From PNMQ01 sp964478775 (GTDB lineage Bacteria; Pseudomonadota; Alphaproteobacteria; Paracaedibacterales; CAIOTO01): DNA of 33,468 nucleotides. A program made the position numbers and the translations under genes. Positions 1 through 7,948 of the stretch are shown here, piece by piece. Location: contig CAYZJC010000017.1 of the NCBI GenBank assembly GCA_964478775.1, forward strand, positions 1-33,468. The letters are read 5' to 3'. The stretch's first letter is position 1. Each line of letters begins with the position of its first letter. Under the pieces are notes generated by a model. The model was not told the DNA's origin and searched no databases. It was given only the letters and a program-made list of their open reading frames with translations.

Positions 1-1
1 A

Positions 2-37
2 GATTCTATTGAGGGCCTTACAGAAGAAGAAAGTTAA
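2..37 (+). CDS. possible 3' end of a gene cut by the window edge
   Basis: Frame 2 is open from the first base to a TAA at 35-37 and would encode the last eleven residues of a protein (DSIEGLTEEES). A short open frame at an edge is expected often by chance, so this is only a possible gene tail. The vWA gene starts 51 bases later on the same strand. Confidence 0.2.
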   Translation, partial: DSIEGLTEEES

Positions 38-88
38 ATAAAAACAAAAAAAGTTATCCAAATATAACAATTAAATATTTTATAAAAA

Positions 89-823
89 ATGGAAAAGCAA
101 AATTTAAAAAATCCAAATGAGACGCATTACGTGTTAGTTGTGGATAAAAGTGGTTCAATGAGTCATTTAACAGAGAGCACTATTACCGGTGTAAATGAGC
201 AAGTACAAACAATTAAAAATTTACAGGATAAGTATCCAACACAGTCATATTTTATGACTTATGTAAATTTTAATGAAGATGTTGATGTTGAGTTTACTAT
301 GAAGAAAGCTTCAGATTTGGAGGAGATTAATAGATCTAATTATGTTGCAAATGGTGGTACTGCATTGAATGATGCAATAGGAAAAGGAATTGCGTTAATG
401 CAAAGTAATACAGATTTAATGGAAAAAATTAAAACTGGAGAAGGAAGTATTGTTTTTGTTATTATAACAGATGGCGAAGAAAATTCATCAAAAGAGTATA
501 AAATTGATGCAATTAGAGAGAACATTAAGTTATTAGAAAAGACTGATAGATGGAGTTTTGTATTTATTGGTGCTAATATTGAAAAATTGAAAGCACCTGG
601 GGATAATGGTTTTCCAAGATTCTTTGAATTGCATAAGTCTCATGCCAAAAGAATAATAGAAATTATACAGACATTTCCCACACTGCTTGAGTTTCAAACA
701 TCTTTAGGCTTCAGTCTTGAAGAACTCGTGCAATGGTTGGATAAAGAAGAGCATGTAGTGCCTGCCTTACGGCAGCTGTTTTTAATGAAAAAATCACTTC
801 AGCAGCCTAATTTGTTAACATAA
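89..823 (+). CDS. vWA-domain (MIDAS) protein with an unrelated C-terminal tail
   Basis: Residues 13 to about 163 form a von Willebrand factor A fold. The metal-site motif DxSxS is D19-S21-S23, with T91 (GGTALND) and D128 (IITDGE) as the other MIDAS positions. Such domains bind partners through a divalent metal; the partner here is unknown. After FIGAN (161-164), where homologues usually continue with a short helix, the protein changes to an 80-residue helical tail (FPRFFELHKSH... to NLLT) that I do not recognise. Base composition changes with it: G+C is 14 of 60 at 241-300, 18 of 60 at 421-480, 22 of 60 at 661-720 and 29 of 60 at 721-780. No Shine-Dalgarno precedes the ATG, unlike several neighbours. 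I infer an acquired N-terminal portion, possibly from a Bacteroidota-like source, fused to a local gene end. No transmembrane segment or signal peptide is visible. Confidence 0.75.
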   Translation: MEKQNLKNPNETHYVLVVDKSGSMSHLTESTITGVNEQVQTIKNLQDKYPTQSYFMTYVNFNEDVDVEFTMKKASDLEEINRSNYVANGGTALNDAIGKGIALMQSNTDLMEKIKTGEGSIVFVIITDGEENSSKEYKIDAIRENIKLLEKTDRWSFVFIGANIEKLKAPGDNGFPRFFELHKSHAKRIIEIIQTFPTLLEFQTSLGFSLEELVQWLDKEEHVVPALRQLFLMKKSLQQPNLLT

Positions 824-859
824 GCATCAATAAACTATCCATACACTAAAAATTTTCTG

Positions 860-890
860 AGAATGCTTCATGTGGTTTGTGAAGCATTCT
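860..890. terminator. perfect 11-bp inverted repeat, probable terminator
   Basis: AGAATGCTTCA (860-870) and TGAAGCATTCT (880-890) are exact inverted copies around a 9-base loop. The hairpin lies between the convergent ends of the vWA gene (stop at 823) and the hypothetical gene on the minus strand (stop at 978). Neither side has a long T run: plus reads TCGAAGAGCATATTTT and minus reads CAGAAAATTTTT. It may serve both strands weakly. Confidence 0.45.
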
Positions 891-977
891 TCGAAGAGCA
901 TATTTTACTGGTGCGCAACAAATGAGTTGGTCACATTCCCGCACTTATACATTAATGCCTGTTTTCGAAAGCATCCC

Positions 978-1496
978 TTAAATAACACCATCACCAATAC
1001 TGCTGCTTTCTGGTTCGTAATTGGGGTGTTGTTGATTTTTGTAGGCTGTTGAGTATTTCTCCTCAGCATGTAAGCGCATATAGACTTCATCCAAGTCGTT
1101 TAAGTGTTCATCATCTATGTATTCAAGCCATAGCTGTATCAACAATTGGCCATTTTCTAGTGACAATAAGTCTGGCGGAATTTGGTCTTTTAAAAGACTG
1201 TGCTGCTTTGAAAAATCTGCCGAATAGAAATTAGTCACTTCGTTTGACATAATGCTAACAGGCGCTATCATATGCACAATTGGCCCCTCAACCTTTTTAT
1301 TTCTTTTTTTATAGTCTTTTAAAATATCGTCAACTGATTTCGTGCATTGCGAAATGCAGCTTTGTATCAGGTAAACTTCATTGGGAATAATGCGCCCAAC
1401 TTGGTCTTGTTGAATGTGCTGTTTAATTGACTCTGTGGGGTGAAGCGTTGGTGGCTGAACAGGCTTAAGCAATGTTGATGTTGAACCGACTATCAT
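978..1496 (-). CDS. hypothetical cytoplasmic protein
   Basis: This 172-residue protein matches no family I recognise. It has no signal peptide or membrane segment. The first 40 residues are rich in proline, threonine and glutamine. The middle (about 45-75) contains two cysteines (SCISQC) and a basic stretch (KDYKKRNKK). The C-terminal half is acidic and helical (LWLEYIDDEHLNDLDEVY). A GTG codon at 1499 is also in frame, but GGAGG at 1503-1507 lies only 2-3 bases from it. The same motif lies 6 bases from the ATG at 1496, so I chose the ATG. A plausible promoter lies just upstream. The gene stands alone between a hairpin and the ygjP stop codon. Expression signals support a real gene, but its role is unknown. 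Confidence 0.6.
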   Translation of the reverse strand: MIVGSTSTLLKPVQPPTLHPTESIKQHIQQDQVGRIIPNEVYLIQSCISQCTKSVDDILKDYKKRNKKVEGPIVHMIAPVSIMSNEVTNFYSADFSKQHSLLKDQIPPDLLSLENGQLLIQLWLEYIDDEHLNDLDEVYMRLHAEEKYSTAYKNQQHPNYEPESSSIGDGVI

Positions 1497-1538
1497 CACA
1501 AACCTCCAATCGTAATCAGTTTTATTTCCTTAAAGATT

Positions 1539-1566
1539 AAGATAGTGTTAATTTTCAATAAGTCAA
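1539..1566 (-). promoter_or_regulatory. sigma70-type promoter of the hypothetical gene
   Basis: On the minus strand TTGACT (1566-1561) and TATCTT (1544-1539) are separated by 16 bases. The predicted start is 30-40 bases upstream of the GGAGG ribosome-binding site at 1503-1507. The -35 matches consensus at 5 of 6 and the -10 at 4 of 6. Confidence 0.5.
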
Positions 1567-1584
1567 TAGTTGCAATCAATTATT

Positions 1585-2376
1585 TTATTGCAGGCCATAC
1601 AAATAAAGTTGCTTTCCATTTTTTTTAAGCCAAGCTTCGGCAATTTTATATTCAGGCATTAATGAAGCGACCGTTGACCAAAAGGCTTTTGAATGATTCA
1701 TGTGCACTAAATGCGAGACTTCATGAACTATAATATAATTTTGAACAAATGTAGGGGCTAAAATTAATCGCCAATTGAGCATAATATTCTTTTGACTTGA
1801 ACAGCTACCCCACATACTTTTCACACACTTAATTTTAATGCTGTTAACGTTTTGGCCAAGCCTGTCTGCATAGACCTTACTTTGTTGAAGGGCAAAATTT
1901 TCTAAACGTTGGTATAACCAATATCTAACGGCGTAGTCACACTTGTAAGGGTCATTTACATAAACAATTAATTTCGCCGGTATGCTGCTTGATGAAGTGT
2001 GGTCTATAGTACCTTCCATATATTCAAATGAGGCTGACCTTTTATTGGTCGTCTGACATTCAATGCGTGTGGGCTTGCCATTTAAAGGGAAGGTGGCTCC
2101 ATGATTAAACAAAATTCTTTGCGGGGGTGGCTGACTGCTTTCACACAATTTCTTAACTTGTTTTAGCGCCCATTCTTTAGAAGTTTTTAAAAAGTTTTCA
2201 ATCACAGCACTTTCAATGTGGTGCGGTGCTCTAATGGTAAAGTGTTGCTCTGTCACTGAAAAAGAAAGTGACAAGCGCTTATAACGTCTGCTTTGGTTTA
2301 AAAAAAAATGAAAATCCCTTTCCTGCTGATCTAAGGTTGTGGGGACTTTCATTGTTGTGTAAATGGTTTTAGACAT
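1585..2376 (-). CDS. YgjP/SprT-like zinc metallopeptidase (DUF45 family)
   Basis: The 263-residue protein carries the gluzincin motif HEVSH (218-222) with a third conserved histidine at 228 (MNHSKAF), plus the family hallmark WGSCS just upstream (MWGSCSSQKNIMLNWRL). H218, H222 and H228 are expected zinc ligands and E219 the catalytic base. The fold is that of the YgjP/WSS1-like metallopeptidases; bacterial substrates are poorly defined, although E. coli YgjP has been described as a UTP-hydrolysing enzyme. No signal peptide is present, so it is probably cytosolic. The gene starts 26 bases after the fabD stop on the same strand, so the two are probably co-transcribed. The start has only a weak ribosome-binding site; a second in-frame ATG lies at residue 9. 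Confidence 0.85.
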   Translation of the reverse strand: MSKTIYTTMKVPTTLDQQERDFHFFLNQSRRYKRLSLSFSVTEQHFTIRAPHHIESAVIENFLKTSKEWALKQVKKLCESSQPPPQRILFNHGATFPLNGKPTRIECQTTNKRSASFEYMEGTIDHTSSSSIPAKLIVYVNDPYKCDYAVRYWLYQRLENFALQQSKVYADRLGQNVNSIKIKCVKSMWGSCSSQKNIMLNWRLILAPTFVQNYIIVHEVSHLVHMNHSKAFWSTVASLMPEYKIAEAWLKKNGKQLYLYGLQ

Positions 2377-2402
2377 AAAGAGGGTGAGGGTGCCTTAAAA
2401 AA

Positions 2403-3377
2403 TTATGAGGTAACACAAAGGTTGGAAAAGTTTTGTAAAACTGCGTCAATATCACTTGGGTCTTGCAAAGATAAGATGCTAGCATCACTATGCGTTCGCT
2501 TGACAAGGCCACTTAATACTTTTCCAGTGCCAATTTCAATATAAGTTGTGGCGCCTAGCTCATCCTTCATTGTGAGCATGCTTTGGCGCCATTTGACTTG
2601 GCCTACCATTTGTTGTTGTAGTGTTTCGACAAAGTGGGTTGATGTGAAATCAGTTAAAGGAGTACCGGTTGTATTTAAGATAAGAGGGGCCTTTGGTTCA
2701 GTAAAGGGGATAGTTACTAAGGTTGAAAGCAAAGCATCTGCAGCAGGTTGCATGAGTGGGGTATGGAAAGGGCCACTTACAGGTAACATCAAACAACGTT
2801 TTGCCCCAGCTGCTTTTAAGAGGGCAATGGCTGCCTCCACGGCATCTTTGTGACCACTGATCACAATTTGACCATCACAATTATCGTTAGCAATGCGACA
2901 CAAATGATTTTCTTTGTCTATAGCTGCTAAGACTTCATCTGTTTTTTCAATTGAAAGGCCAAGGACAGCTGCCATAGCACCAATGCCAGCAGGAACTGCT
3001 TTTTGCATTTCAATGCCACGTATGCGAACAGCTTTAAGGGCATCACCAAAAGGCATAGCTTCAAGGGCAACCATTGCGGAATATTCCCCTAATGAATGCC
3101 CTGCTCCACAACAATCAAGTGACATAAGGGGGCGGCCATATTCACTTTGTAAAACATGCCAAGCCATTGTGCTGCTCAGTAGGAGGGCAGGCTGTGCATT
3201 TTCTGTACGTGTTAATTCATCACTGTTACCGGCGAACATCAATGAAGAAATTTTAAAGCCTAAAGCCTCTTCACCCATTTCCATAATCTGCCTTGCGATT
3301 TGAAAATTGTCGTGCATACTTTTTCCCATGCCAATTGTTTGTGAGCCTTGACCTGGAAATATAAATGAAATTGTCAT
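2403..3377 (-). CDS. fabD: malonyl-CoA:ACP transacylase
   Basis: FabD moves the malonyl group from CoA to acyl carrier protein at the start of fatty-acid synthesis in the cytosol. The 324-residue length is usual for the family. The N-terminal motif FPGQGSQ is at 7-13. The nucleophile elbow GHSLG places the catalytic Ser at 95. Arg120 (VRIRGIEMQ) is in the substrate carboxylate-binding position, and His205 (GPFHTP) completes the dyad. These match E. coli Ser92, Arg117 and His201 in spacing. The other fab genes (acpP, fabG, fabF) are not in the window, so the usual cluster is broken up here. The ygjP-like gene follows closely. The upstream region is shared divergently with glyQ and contains the assembly gap. 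Confidence 0.95.
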   Translation of the reverse strand: MTISFIFPGQGSQTIGMGKSMHDNFQIARQIMEMGEEALGFKISSLMFAGNSDELTRTENAQPALLLSSTMAWHVLQSEYGRPLMSLDCCGAGHSLGEYSAMVALEAMPFGDALKAVRIRGIEMQKAVPAGIGAMAAVLGLSIEKTDEVLAAIDKENHLCRIANDNCDGQIVISGHKDAVEAAIALLKAAGAKRCLMLPVSGPFHTPLMQPAADALLSTLVTIPFTEPKAPLILNTTGTPLTDFTSTHFVETLQQQMVGQVKWRQSMLTMKDELGATTYIEIGTGKVLSGLVKRTHSDASILSLQDPSDIDAVLQNFSNLCVTS

Positions 3378-3562
3378 AAAAAAGAATTCTATAAAGTTAG
3401 AGGGTGTTAGATAACAAGATTTTATAGTTTTAATGTTGTCTTTTCAAGAGGGATTTCGTGGATGTTGTATGGTCTCGCTCTTTATGCAGAGTTGTTCTCT
3501 TCCTAATAGTTTTGCNNNNNNNNNNAATTATACCATTATGTCCAGGTATAATGTAATTTTAT
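3378..3562. other. divergent fabD/glyQ intergenic region with assembly gap
   Basis: The region separates divergently transcribed fabD and glyQ. Bases 3516-3525 are a run of ten Ns, the usual mark of a scaffold gap of unknown true length, so sequence may be missing. A poor fabD promoter candidate on the minus strand is TTGAAA (3447-3442) with TATAAA (3426-3421), only 15 bases apart. No gene is visible; the open frame crossing the gap is an artefact. Confidence 0.6.
3547..3552 (+). promoter_or_regulatory. -10 box of the glyQ promoter
   Basis: A perfect TATAAT lies only 10 bases before the glyQ ATG at 3563. The -35 position would fall at about 3524-3529, at the edge of the N run, so it cannot be read. 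Transcription would start at about 3559-3560, giving a nearly leaderless mRNA; no Shine-Dalgarno is present, which agrees. Confidence 0.45.
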
Positions 3563-4471
3563 ATGTCATTATCACGGCACCTCACAAAGGTGCAAGAAAC
3601 ATCTTTTCAAAATATCATCCTTCGTTTGCAAGATTTTTGGGCAAAGCAAGGCTGCGTTATTTTGCAGCCCTATGACACTGAAGTGGGGGCGGGGACATCC
3701 CACCCAGCGACCACTTTAAAATCATTAGGACCAAAGCTTTGGAACACAGCTTATGTCCAACCTTGCAGAAGGCCAGGAGATGGTCGTTATGGTGAAAACC
3801 CTAATCGCACACAACAATATTATCAGTTTCAAGTATTGATGAAACCAACACCTTCTAACCCGTTAGAGCTTTACCTTGACAGCTTAACTGCTGCTGGTCT
3901 TAACTTAAACGAACATGATATTCGTTTTGTGGAAGATGACTGGGAAAACCCTTCATTAGGTGCTGCTGGGCTTGGCTGGGAAGTCTGGTGTGATGGTATG
4001 GAAATCACTCAATTCACCTATTTTCAACAAGTTGGTGGGTTTGACTGTAACCCTGTTCCTGTTGAAATCACGTATGGGCTGGAACGTCTTACAACATTTA
4101 TTCAAGGTGTGGAAGACCATTATTCTATTAATTGGAATGGTGTTGAAGGTGAGGGAAAACTAACCTATGGTGACGTTGTCTTACAAGCTGAAAAAGAATT
4201 TTCAGCTTACAACTTCGAAGCTGCAGATACGTCTATCTTATTTCAACACTTTGACGACTATGAAGCACAGTCAATTGCTTTGTTAGAGAAAAAATTAATC
4301 TTACCAGCATATGAACAATGCGTTAAAGCGAACCATACGTTTAACGTCCTTGATGCAAGGGGAGTCATTGCCGTAACGGAACGTGCGCGATTCATTAGCA
4401 GGGTCAGAGCCCTTGCAAAAAATTGCTGCTCTGCTTGGATGCATTATCACGACGCTAACGTAGCGCAATAA
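3563..4471 (+). CDS. glyQ: glycyl-tRNA synthetase alpha subunit
   Basis: GlyQ is the catalytic (class II) subunit of the alpha2beta2 glycyl-tRNA synthetase, which charges tRNA-Gly in the cytosol. The 302 residues cover the whole family length. Recognisable blocks are WAKQGCVILQPYD (26-38), AGTSHPATTL (43-52), the segment from WEVWCDGMEI to TYFQQVGG, and VEITYGLERL. The ATG lies 10 bases after a TATAAT. A GTG at 3590 would give a protein starting VQETSFQ, closer to the usual family N terminus, and cannot be excluded. glyS follows 47 bases downstream of the stop if its internal ATG is used. The alpha subunit looks intact, in contrast with the shortened beta subunit. Confidence 0.95.
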   Translation: MSLSRHLTKVQETSFQNIILRLQDFWAKQGCVILQPYDTEVGAGTSHPATTLKSLGPKLWNTAYVQPCRRPGDGRYGENPNRTQQYYQFQVLMKPTPSNPLELYLDSLTAAGLNLNEHDIRFVEDDWENPSLGAAGLGWEVWCDGMEITQFTYFQQVGGFDCNPVPVEITYGLERLTTFIQGVEDHYSINWNGVEGEGKLTYGDVVLQAEKEFSAYNFEAADTSILFQHFDDYEAQSIALLEKKLILPAYEQCVKANHTFNVLDARGVIAVTERARFISRVRALAKNCCSAWMHYHDANVAQ

Positions 4472-4518
4472 GTTCGAACAACTTGCCACAACACCTAAAA
4501 CAAAAGGCTATACAATTT

Positions 4519-6171
4519 ATGAATTTACTAATTGAAATTTCAAGTGAAGAAATCCCGGCACGTATGCAGTTTGACGCCATAGCCAATGCAAACAAAGTCA
4601 TGACTGATATATTAAAAGATATTGAATTAACACATTCAAGTGTTGATGTGTATGTCTCATCAAGACGCGTTGCCATGATTATTAAAGATGTTGCTCTACA
4701 AACCTTAGCGCAAAACGTTGAAAAGCGGGGGCCTAAAATAACAGCGCCTAAGCAAGCATTAGACGGTTTTTTAAATGCAGTTAACATGACCCAAGAACAA
4801 CTTCGGGTTGCGGGTGACTATTACTTTGCAGACATTGAAATTCCAGCACGTACGACAACTGAGCTATTGCCTACAATTGTTGACCGTTTTTTAACAGATA
4901 TGCCCTGGCCAAAAGCTATGCGTTGGTACAACCCCAAAACACGTCAACATACACGCACATGGGTAAGACCTATTCGTGGCATTACTGTTGTACTAGGTGA
5001 TAAGCCTGTCGTATTTGATGTGGCAGATCTTGAAATCACAACATCTCATCAAACACAAGGCCACCGTTTTTACAAACCAACAACCATCACCGTTAATCAT
5101 GCTGATACTTACCTTCAACAATTACAAGACAATTTTGTGATTACATCTTTTGAAGAAAGACGAGCCTTTTTGTTAAATGCCATTGAAACGGCGTGTAAGG
5201 CTAAGGGCTTAACCTTGATTGAAGATTCAGCTTTACTTGACGAAGTCACAGGGCTTGTTGATTTTCCATTTGTTCAAATTGGTAAGATTGATGAAAAATT
5301 TATGCAGCTTCCAGCGCAAGTACTTTCCACATCTATGCGTGTGCATCAAAAATATTTTTCAGTGCAAACCTCAAATGGTGAATTTGCCCCGTATTTTGTT
5401 GTGGCTACGAATGTGCCTTGTGAAGGTGAAAAGAGTCTGATGCTGCATGGGTTTGAACGTGTCTTAACCGCAAGACTAACAGACGCCCTGTTCTTCTTTG
5501 AAACGGACCTTAAAAGGCCCTTACAAGATTTATGTGAAAGATATAAAAAGGTTGTTTTCCATGAAAAGCTTGGTACATTGGCAGATAAAATCAAACGTAT
5601 TGAGTTCATGATTGAATCAAGCGCTCAGCTACTTGACATTAAAACAGACCAAGATATTGCACTGTTAAAAAGGGCCTGTGAACTTTCAAAAGCAGATTTA
5701 TTTACAACTATGGTTGGTGAGTTTGCAGAACTTCAAGGTATTATGGGTAATATTTATGCAAAACGCCAAGGTGAAGATGAAAAAGTAGCCGATGCCTTAC
5801 AGTATCACTACCAACCTCTGGGGCCAACACGAAGCATTCCAAGTAGGCCAATCAGCCGTGCACTTGCCTTATTAGATAAGCTAGACACACTTGTTGGGTT
5901 TATTGGCCATGATGTTAAGCCAACTGGAAACAAAGACCCACTTGCTATTAGACGCACAGCCCTTGGTATATTACGCTTACTTGTGGAATGGAAAGGGTCA
6001 AGTCGTGTAATTGAAAACCCAATTGAAGATCAAATCACCTCACAGCTGATTGACTCAAGCATAGACGCTTATGCGAAAGCAGGCTTTACATTAACACAAC
6101 ATGTAAAAGAAGAAGTCTTAAGCTTTATGCAAGGGCGTTTTCAAGTTATGCAAAAATCACAAACAAACTAA
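4519..6171 (+). CDS. glyS: glycyl-tRNA synthetase beta subunit, C-terminally truncated
   Basis: GlyS binds tRNA-Gly and is needed for activity of the alpha2beta2 synthetase. I place the start at the ATG at 4519 because the protein then begins MNLLIEISSEEIPA, the standard family start; an upstream ATG at 4483 would add 12 residues. The 550-residue product matches the family through the HD-like core (DKLDTLVGFIGHDVKPTGNK, DPLAIRRTALGILRLL) and to SFMQGRFQV. It then stops after MQKSQTN. From memory, E. coli GlyS continues after its equivalent FMLGRF motif for about 130-140 residues, the DALR-like anticodon-binding domain, to a total of about 690. Only 29 bases separate the stop from the next start, so no shifted remainder can be hidden there. 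The cut may be a lineage trait or a local deletion. Confidence 0.92.
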   Translation: MNLLIEISSEEIPARMQFDAIANANKVMTDILKDIELTHSSVDVYVSSRRVAMIIKDVALQTLAQNVEKRGPKITAPKQALDGFLNAVNMTQEQLRVAGDYYFADIEIPARTTTELLPTIVDRFLTDMPWPKAMRWYNPKTRQHTRTWVRPIRGITVVLGDKPVVFDVADLEITTSHQTQGHRFYKPTTITVNHADTYLQQLQDNFVITSFEERRAFLLNAIETACKAKGLTLIEDSALLDEVTGLVDFPFVQIGKIDEKFMQLPAQVLSTSMRVHQKYFSVQTSNGEFAPYFVVATNVPCEGEKSLMLHGFERVLTARLTDALFFFETDLKRPLQDLCERYKKVVFHEKLGTLADKIKRIEFMIESSAQLLDIKTDQDIALLKRACELSKADLFTTMVGEFAELQGIMGNIYAKRQGEDEKVADALQYHYQPLGPTRSIPSRPISRALALLDKLDTLVGFIGHDVKPTGNKDPLAIRRTALGILRLLVEWKGSSRVIENPIEDQITSQLIDSSIDAYAKAGFTLTQHVKEEVLSFMQGRFQVMQKSQTN

Positions 6172-6200
6172 GACAAACAACAAGATAAGGTTAAGATGCC

Positions 6201-7433
6201 ATGACAATTGAAGTCACAACACTTAAAAATGGAATGAAGGTTGTTTCTGACCGCATTGACGCTGTTGAAACAATTTCATGCGGCGTGTGGGTTCCTGTTG
6301 GAACGCGTCATGAAACAAAAGACATTAATGGTGTTTCCCACTTTTTAGAACACATGGCATTTAAAGGAACCCACAAACGTTCAGCTGTTCAAATTGCCCA
6401 CGAAATAGAATCTTTAGGTGGCTACCTTAATGCTTATACGGGTCGTGAAGTCACCGCTTACTATGCAAGGGCTTTAAAAGAAGATTTAGCTTTATCTGTT
6501 GATATATTAGCTGACATTCTGCAAAACTCGGCTTTTGAGGAAGTTGAATTTGAACGTGAACGCGGTGTTATCTTGCAAGAAATTGGTCAAACCTTAGACA
6601 CACCTGACGATATTGTTTTTGATTACTACCAAGAACTTTGCTACCCAGATCAACCTATGGGGTGGTCAATTCTAGGGCCTGAATCTATTATAAAAGACAT
6701 TAGCCCTGCCGCTGTTAAAGGCTATATGCAAAAAAATTATAGTTTATCAGATATGGTTTTATCTGCAGCTGGCAATGTTTGTCATCAAACCCTTGTTGAC
6801 CTAGCCAACCGTTTATTTATTGGCGGCGAAACGCTAAAGCAAGACTTAGTTAAAAAAGGGGAAATTATAAAAGCAAACTATCAAAGTGGTAAAACAAATA
6901 TTTCTAAAGACTTAGAACAAGCACATGTTGTTTTAGGCTTTGAAGGGCTCCCTTATGGGCACCCACACTATTATGATGGCATGCTCTATTCTATGATGAT
7001 GGGCGGCGGGATGTCATCACGACTGTTTCAAGAAATACGTGAAAAGCGCGGCTTGGTTTATACCATACAAACCAGCACTGCAAGCTACCGTGACAGCGGA
7101 CAGTTTTATGTCTATGCAGGCACTGACCCAAGCGATGTGCAAGATTTGCTGCCTGTTGTAGAAGAAGAACTACAAAAAGCAACTAAGGGTTTTGCTTTAG
7201 ATGAACTTAACAGAGCAAAAGCACAATTAAAAGCAGGCCTGATGATGGGGTTGGAGAGCACCTCTAATCGCTGTGAAAGACTTGCTAACCAAATGCTTGT
7301 TCATGGAAGGCCAATAACAGCGCAAGAAATTGCAAATAAAGTTGAAGCTGTTAGCTTAGATTCAGTTTTACTCTATGCAAACAATCTTCTTAATAAGAAA
7401 AAAAATCTTATCGTCTATGGGTGTGAAAAGTAG
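6201..7433 (+). CDS. M16B zinc peptidase, mitochondrial-processing-peptidase-like
   Basis: This 410-residue protein has the inverted zinc motif HxxEH at 47-51 (HFLEH) and the distal ligand E127 (VILQEI), the 76-residue spacing known from mitochondrial processing peptidase beta. The C-terminal half holds the RxxxGLxY motif (IREKRGLVYTI), so both catalytic and substrate-binding halves are in one chain. Rickettsial and other alphaproteobacterial relatives act as soluble peptidases on peptides and presequence-like substrates. There is no signal peptide, so it is predicted cytosolic, unlike the M16 pair at 17883-20862. It begins 29 bases after glyS and is probably co-transcribed. AAGG about 10 bases before the ATG serves as a weak ribosome-binding site. 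It converges with the exported protein gene at 7457. Confidence 0.92.
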   Translation: MTIEVTTLKNGMKVVSDRIDAVETISCGVWVPVGTRHETKDINGVSHFLEHMAFKGTHKRSAVQIAHEIESLGGYLNAYTGREVTAYYARALKEDLALSVDILADILQNSAFEEVEFERERGVILQEIGQTLDTPDDIVFDYYQELCYPDQPMGWSILGPESIIKDISPAAVKGYMQKNYSLSDMVLSAAGNVCHQTLVDLANRLFIGGETLKQDLVKKGEIIKANYQSGKTNISKDLEQAHVVLGFEGLPYGHPHYYDGMLYSMMMGGGMSSRLFQEIREKRGLVYTIQTSTASYRDSGQFYVYAGTDPSDVQDLLPVVEEELQKATKGFALDELNRAKAQLKAGLMMGLESTSNRCERLANQMLVHGRPITAQEIANKVEAVSLDSVLLYANNLLNKKKNLIVYGCEK

Positions 7434-7456
7434 GTTGTTTAATTAAATCACTCCTA

Positions 7457-7918
7457 TCATTCAGCCTCATCACGTAAATCACCAGCTGCGACTTTGTTGG
7501 TATCCACGCAATAGGTTTGGTTAAATGAAACCCATTTGGCTTTATCCTTGCCGTGTGTTTTGGGTTGTAACAACACTCTGTGTGGTTCTACCTTCATAAT
7601 ATCAACAAGGGTTGGGCCAATAGACTGTGAATACTGAACCTCATTTAGCCACACTGACCATTGTTTATTGTTCATGTGTAAGATACCGCTTAAGTAATAG
7701 CAAAACTCAAGATTGACAATGTCATTTTCAAGAAGTGCATAATCTTCAGGAGATGAAGACAGCTCTTGTTCACTTAACGTAAACTCTTTTACCTGTTCTA
7801 CATTCTCTGGTGATGGTGGGGTAGTATTATTCTTTTGCTCTGCAAATATGGGCGATACAATAGAACAATAACAACCTATAGCGAAAAGGACTGAGAGCTT
7901 TTGAGGGTTGAATATCAT
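7457..7918 (-). CDS. small exported protein downstream of rseP
   Basis: The 153-residue protein starts with a signal peptide (hydrophobic 8-20, likely cleavage after IFA at 26). A threonine/proline/glutamate-rich stretch follows. The C-terminal domain contains LSGILHMNNKQWSVWLN and VEPHRVLLQP. The pattern of strand, W-x-VWLN, then a V-x-L-x-P strand resembles small periplasmic pilus or type II secretion assembly proteins of the PilP/GspB kind; this is a resemblance by eye, not an identification. Two cysteines, near residues 73 and 137, could form a disulfide in the periplasm. It lies 30 bases after rseP on the same strand, where many alphaproteobacteria have bamA, so it is likely co-transcribed with the site-2 protease. 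Confidence 0.7.
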   Translation of the reverse strand: MIFNPQKLSVLFAIGCYCSIVSPIFAEQKNNTTPPSPENVEQVKEFTLSEQELSSSPEDYALLENDIVNLEFCYYLSGILHMNNKQWSVWLNEVQYSQSIGPTLVDIMKVEPHRVLLQPKTHGKDKAKWVSFNQTYCVDTNKVAAGDLRDEAE

Positions 7919-7948
7919 TTTTGCACCGCTTATTTTATGTGATGGACT

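Noticed and set aside
2548..3303. Open frames on the plus strand inside fabD
   Set aside because: They are antisense shadows of a well-supported gene, without start signals or family resemblance.
3433..3675. Open frame running across the N run
   Set aside because: It exists only because the gap bases are read as codons, and it overlaps glyQ in another frame.
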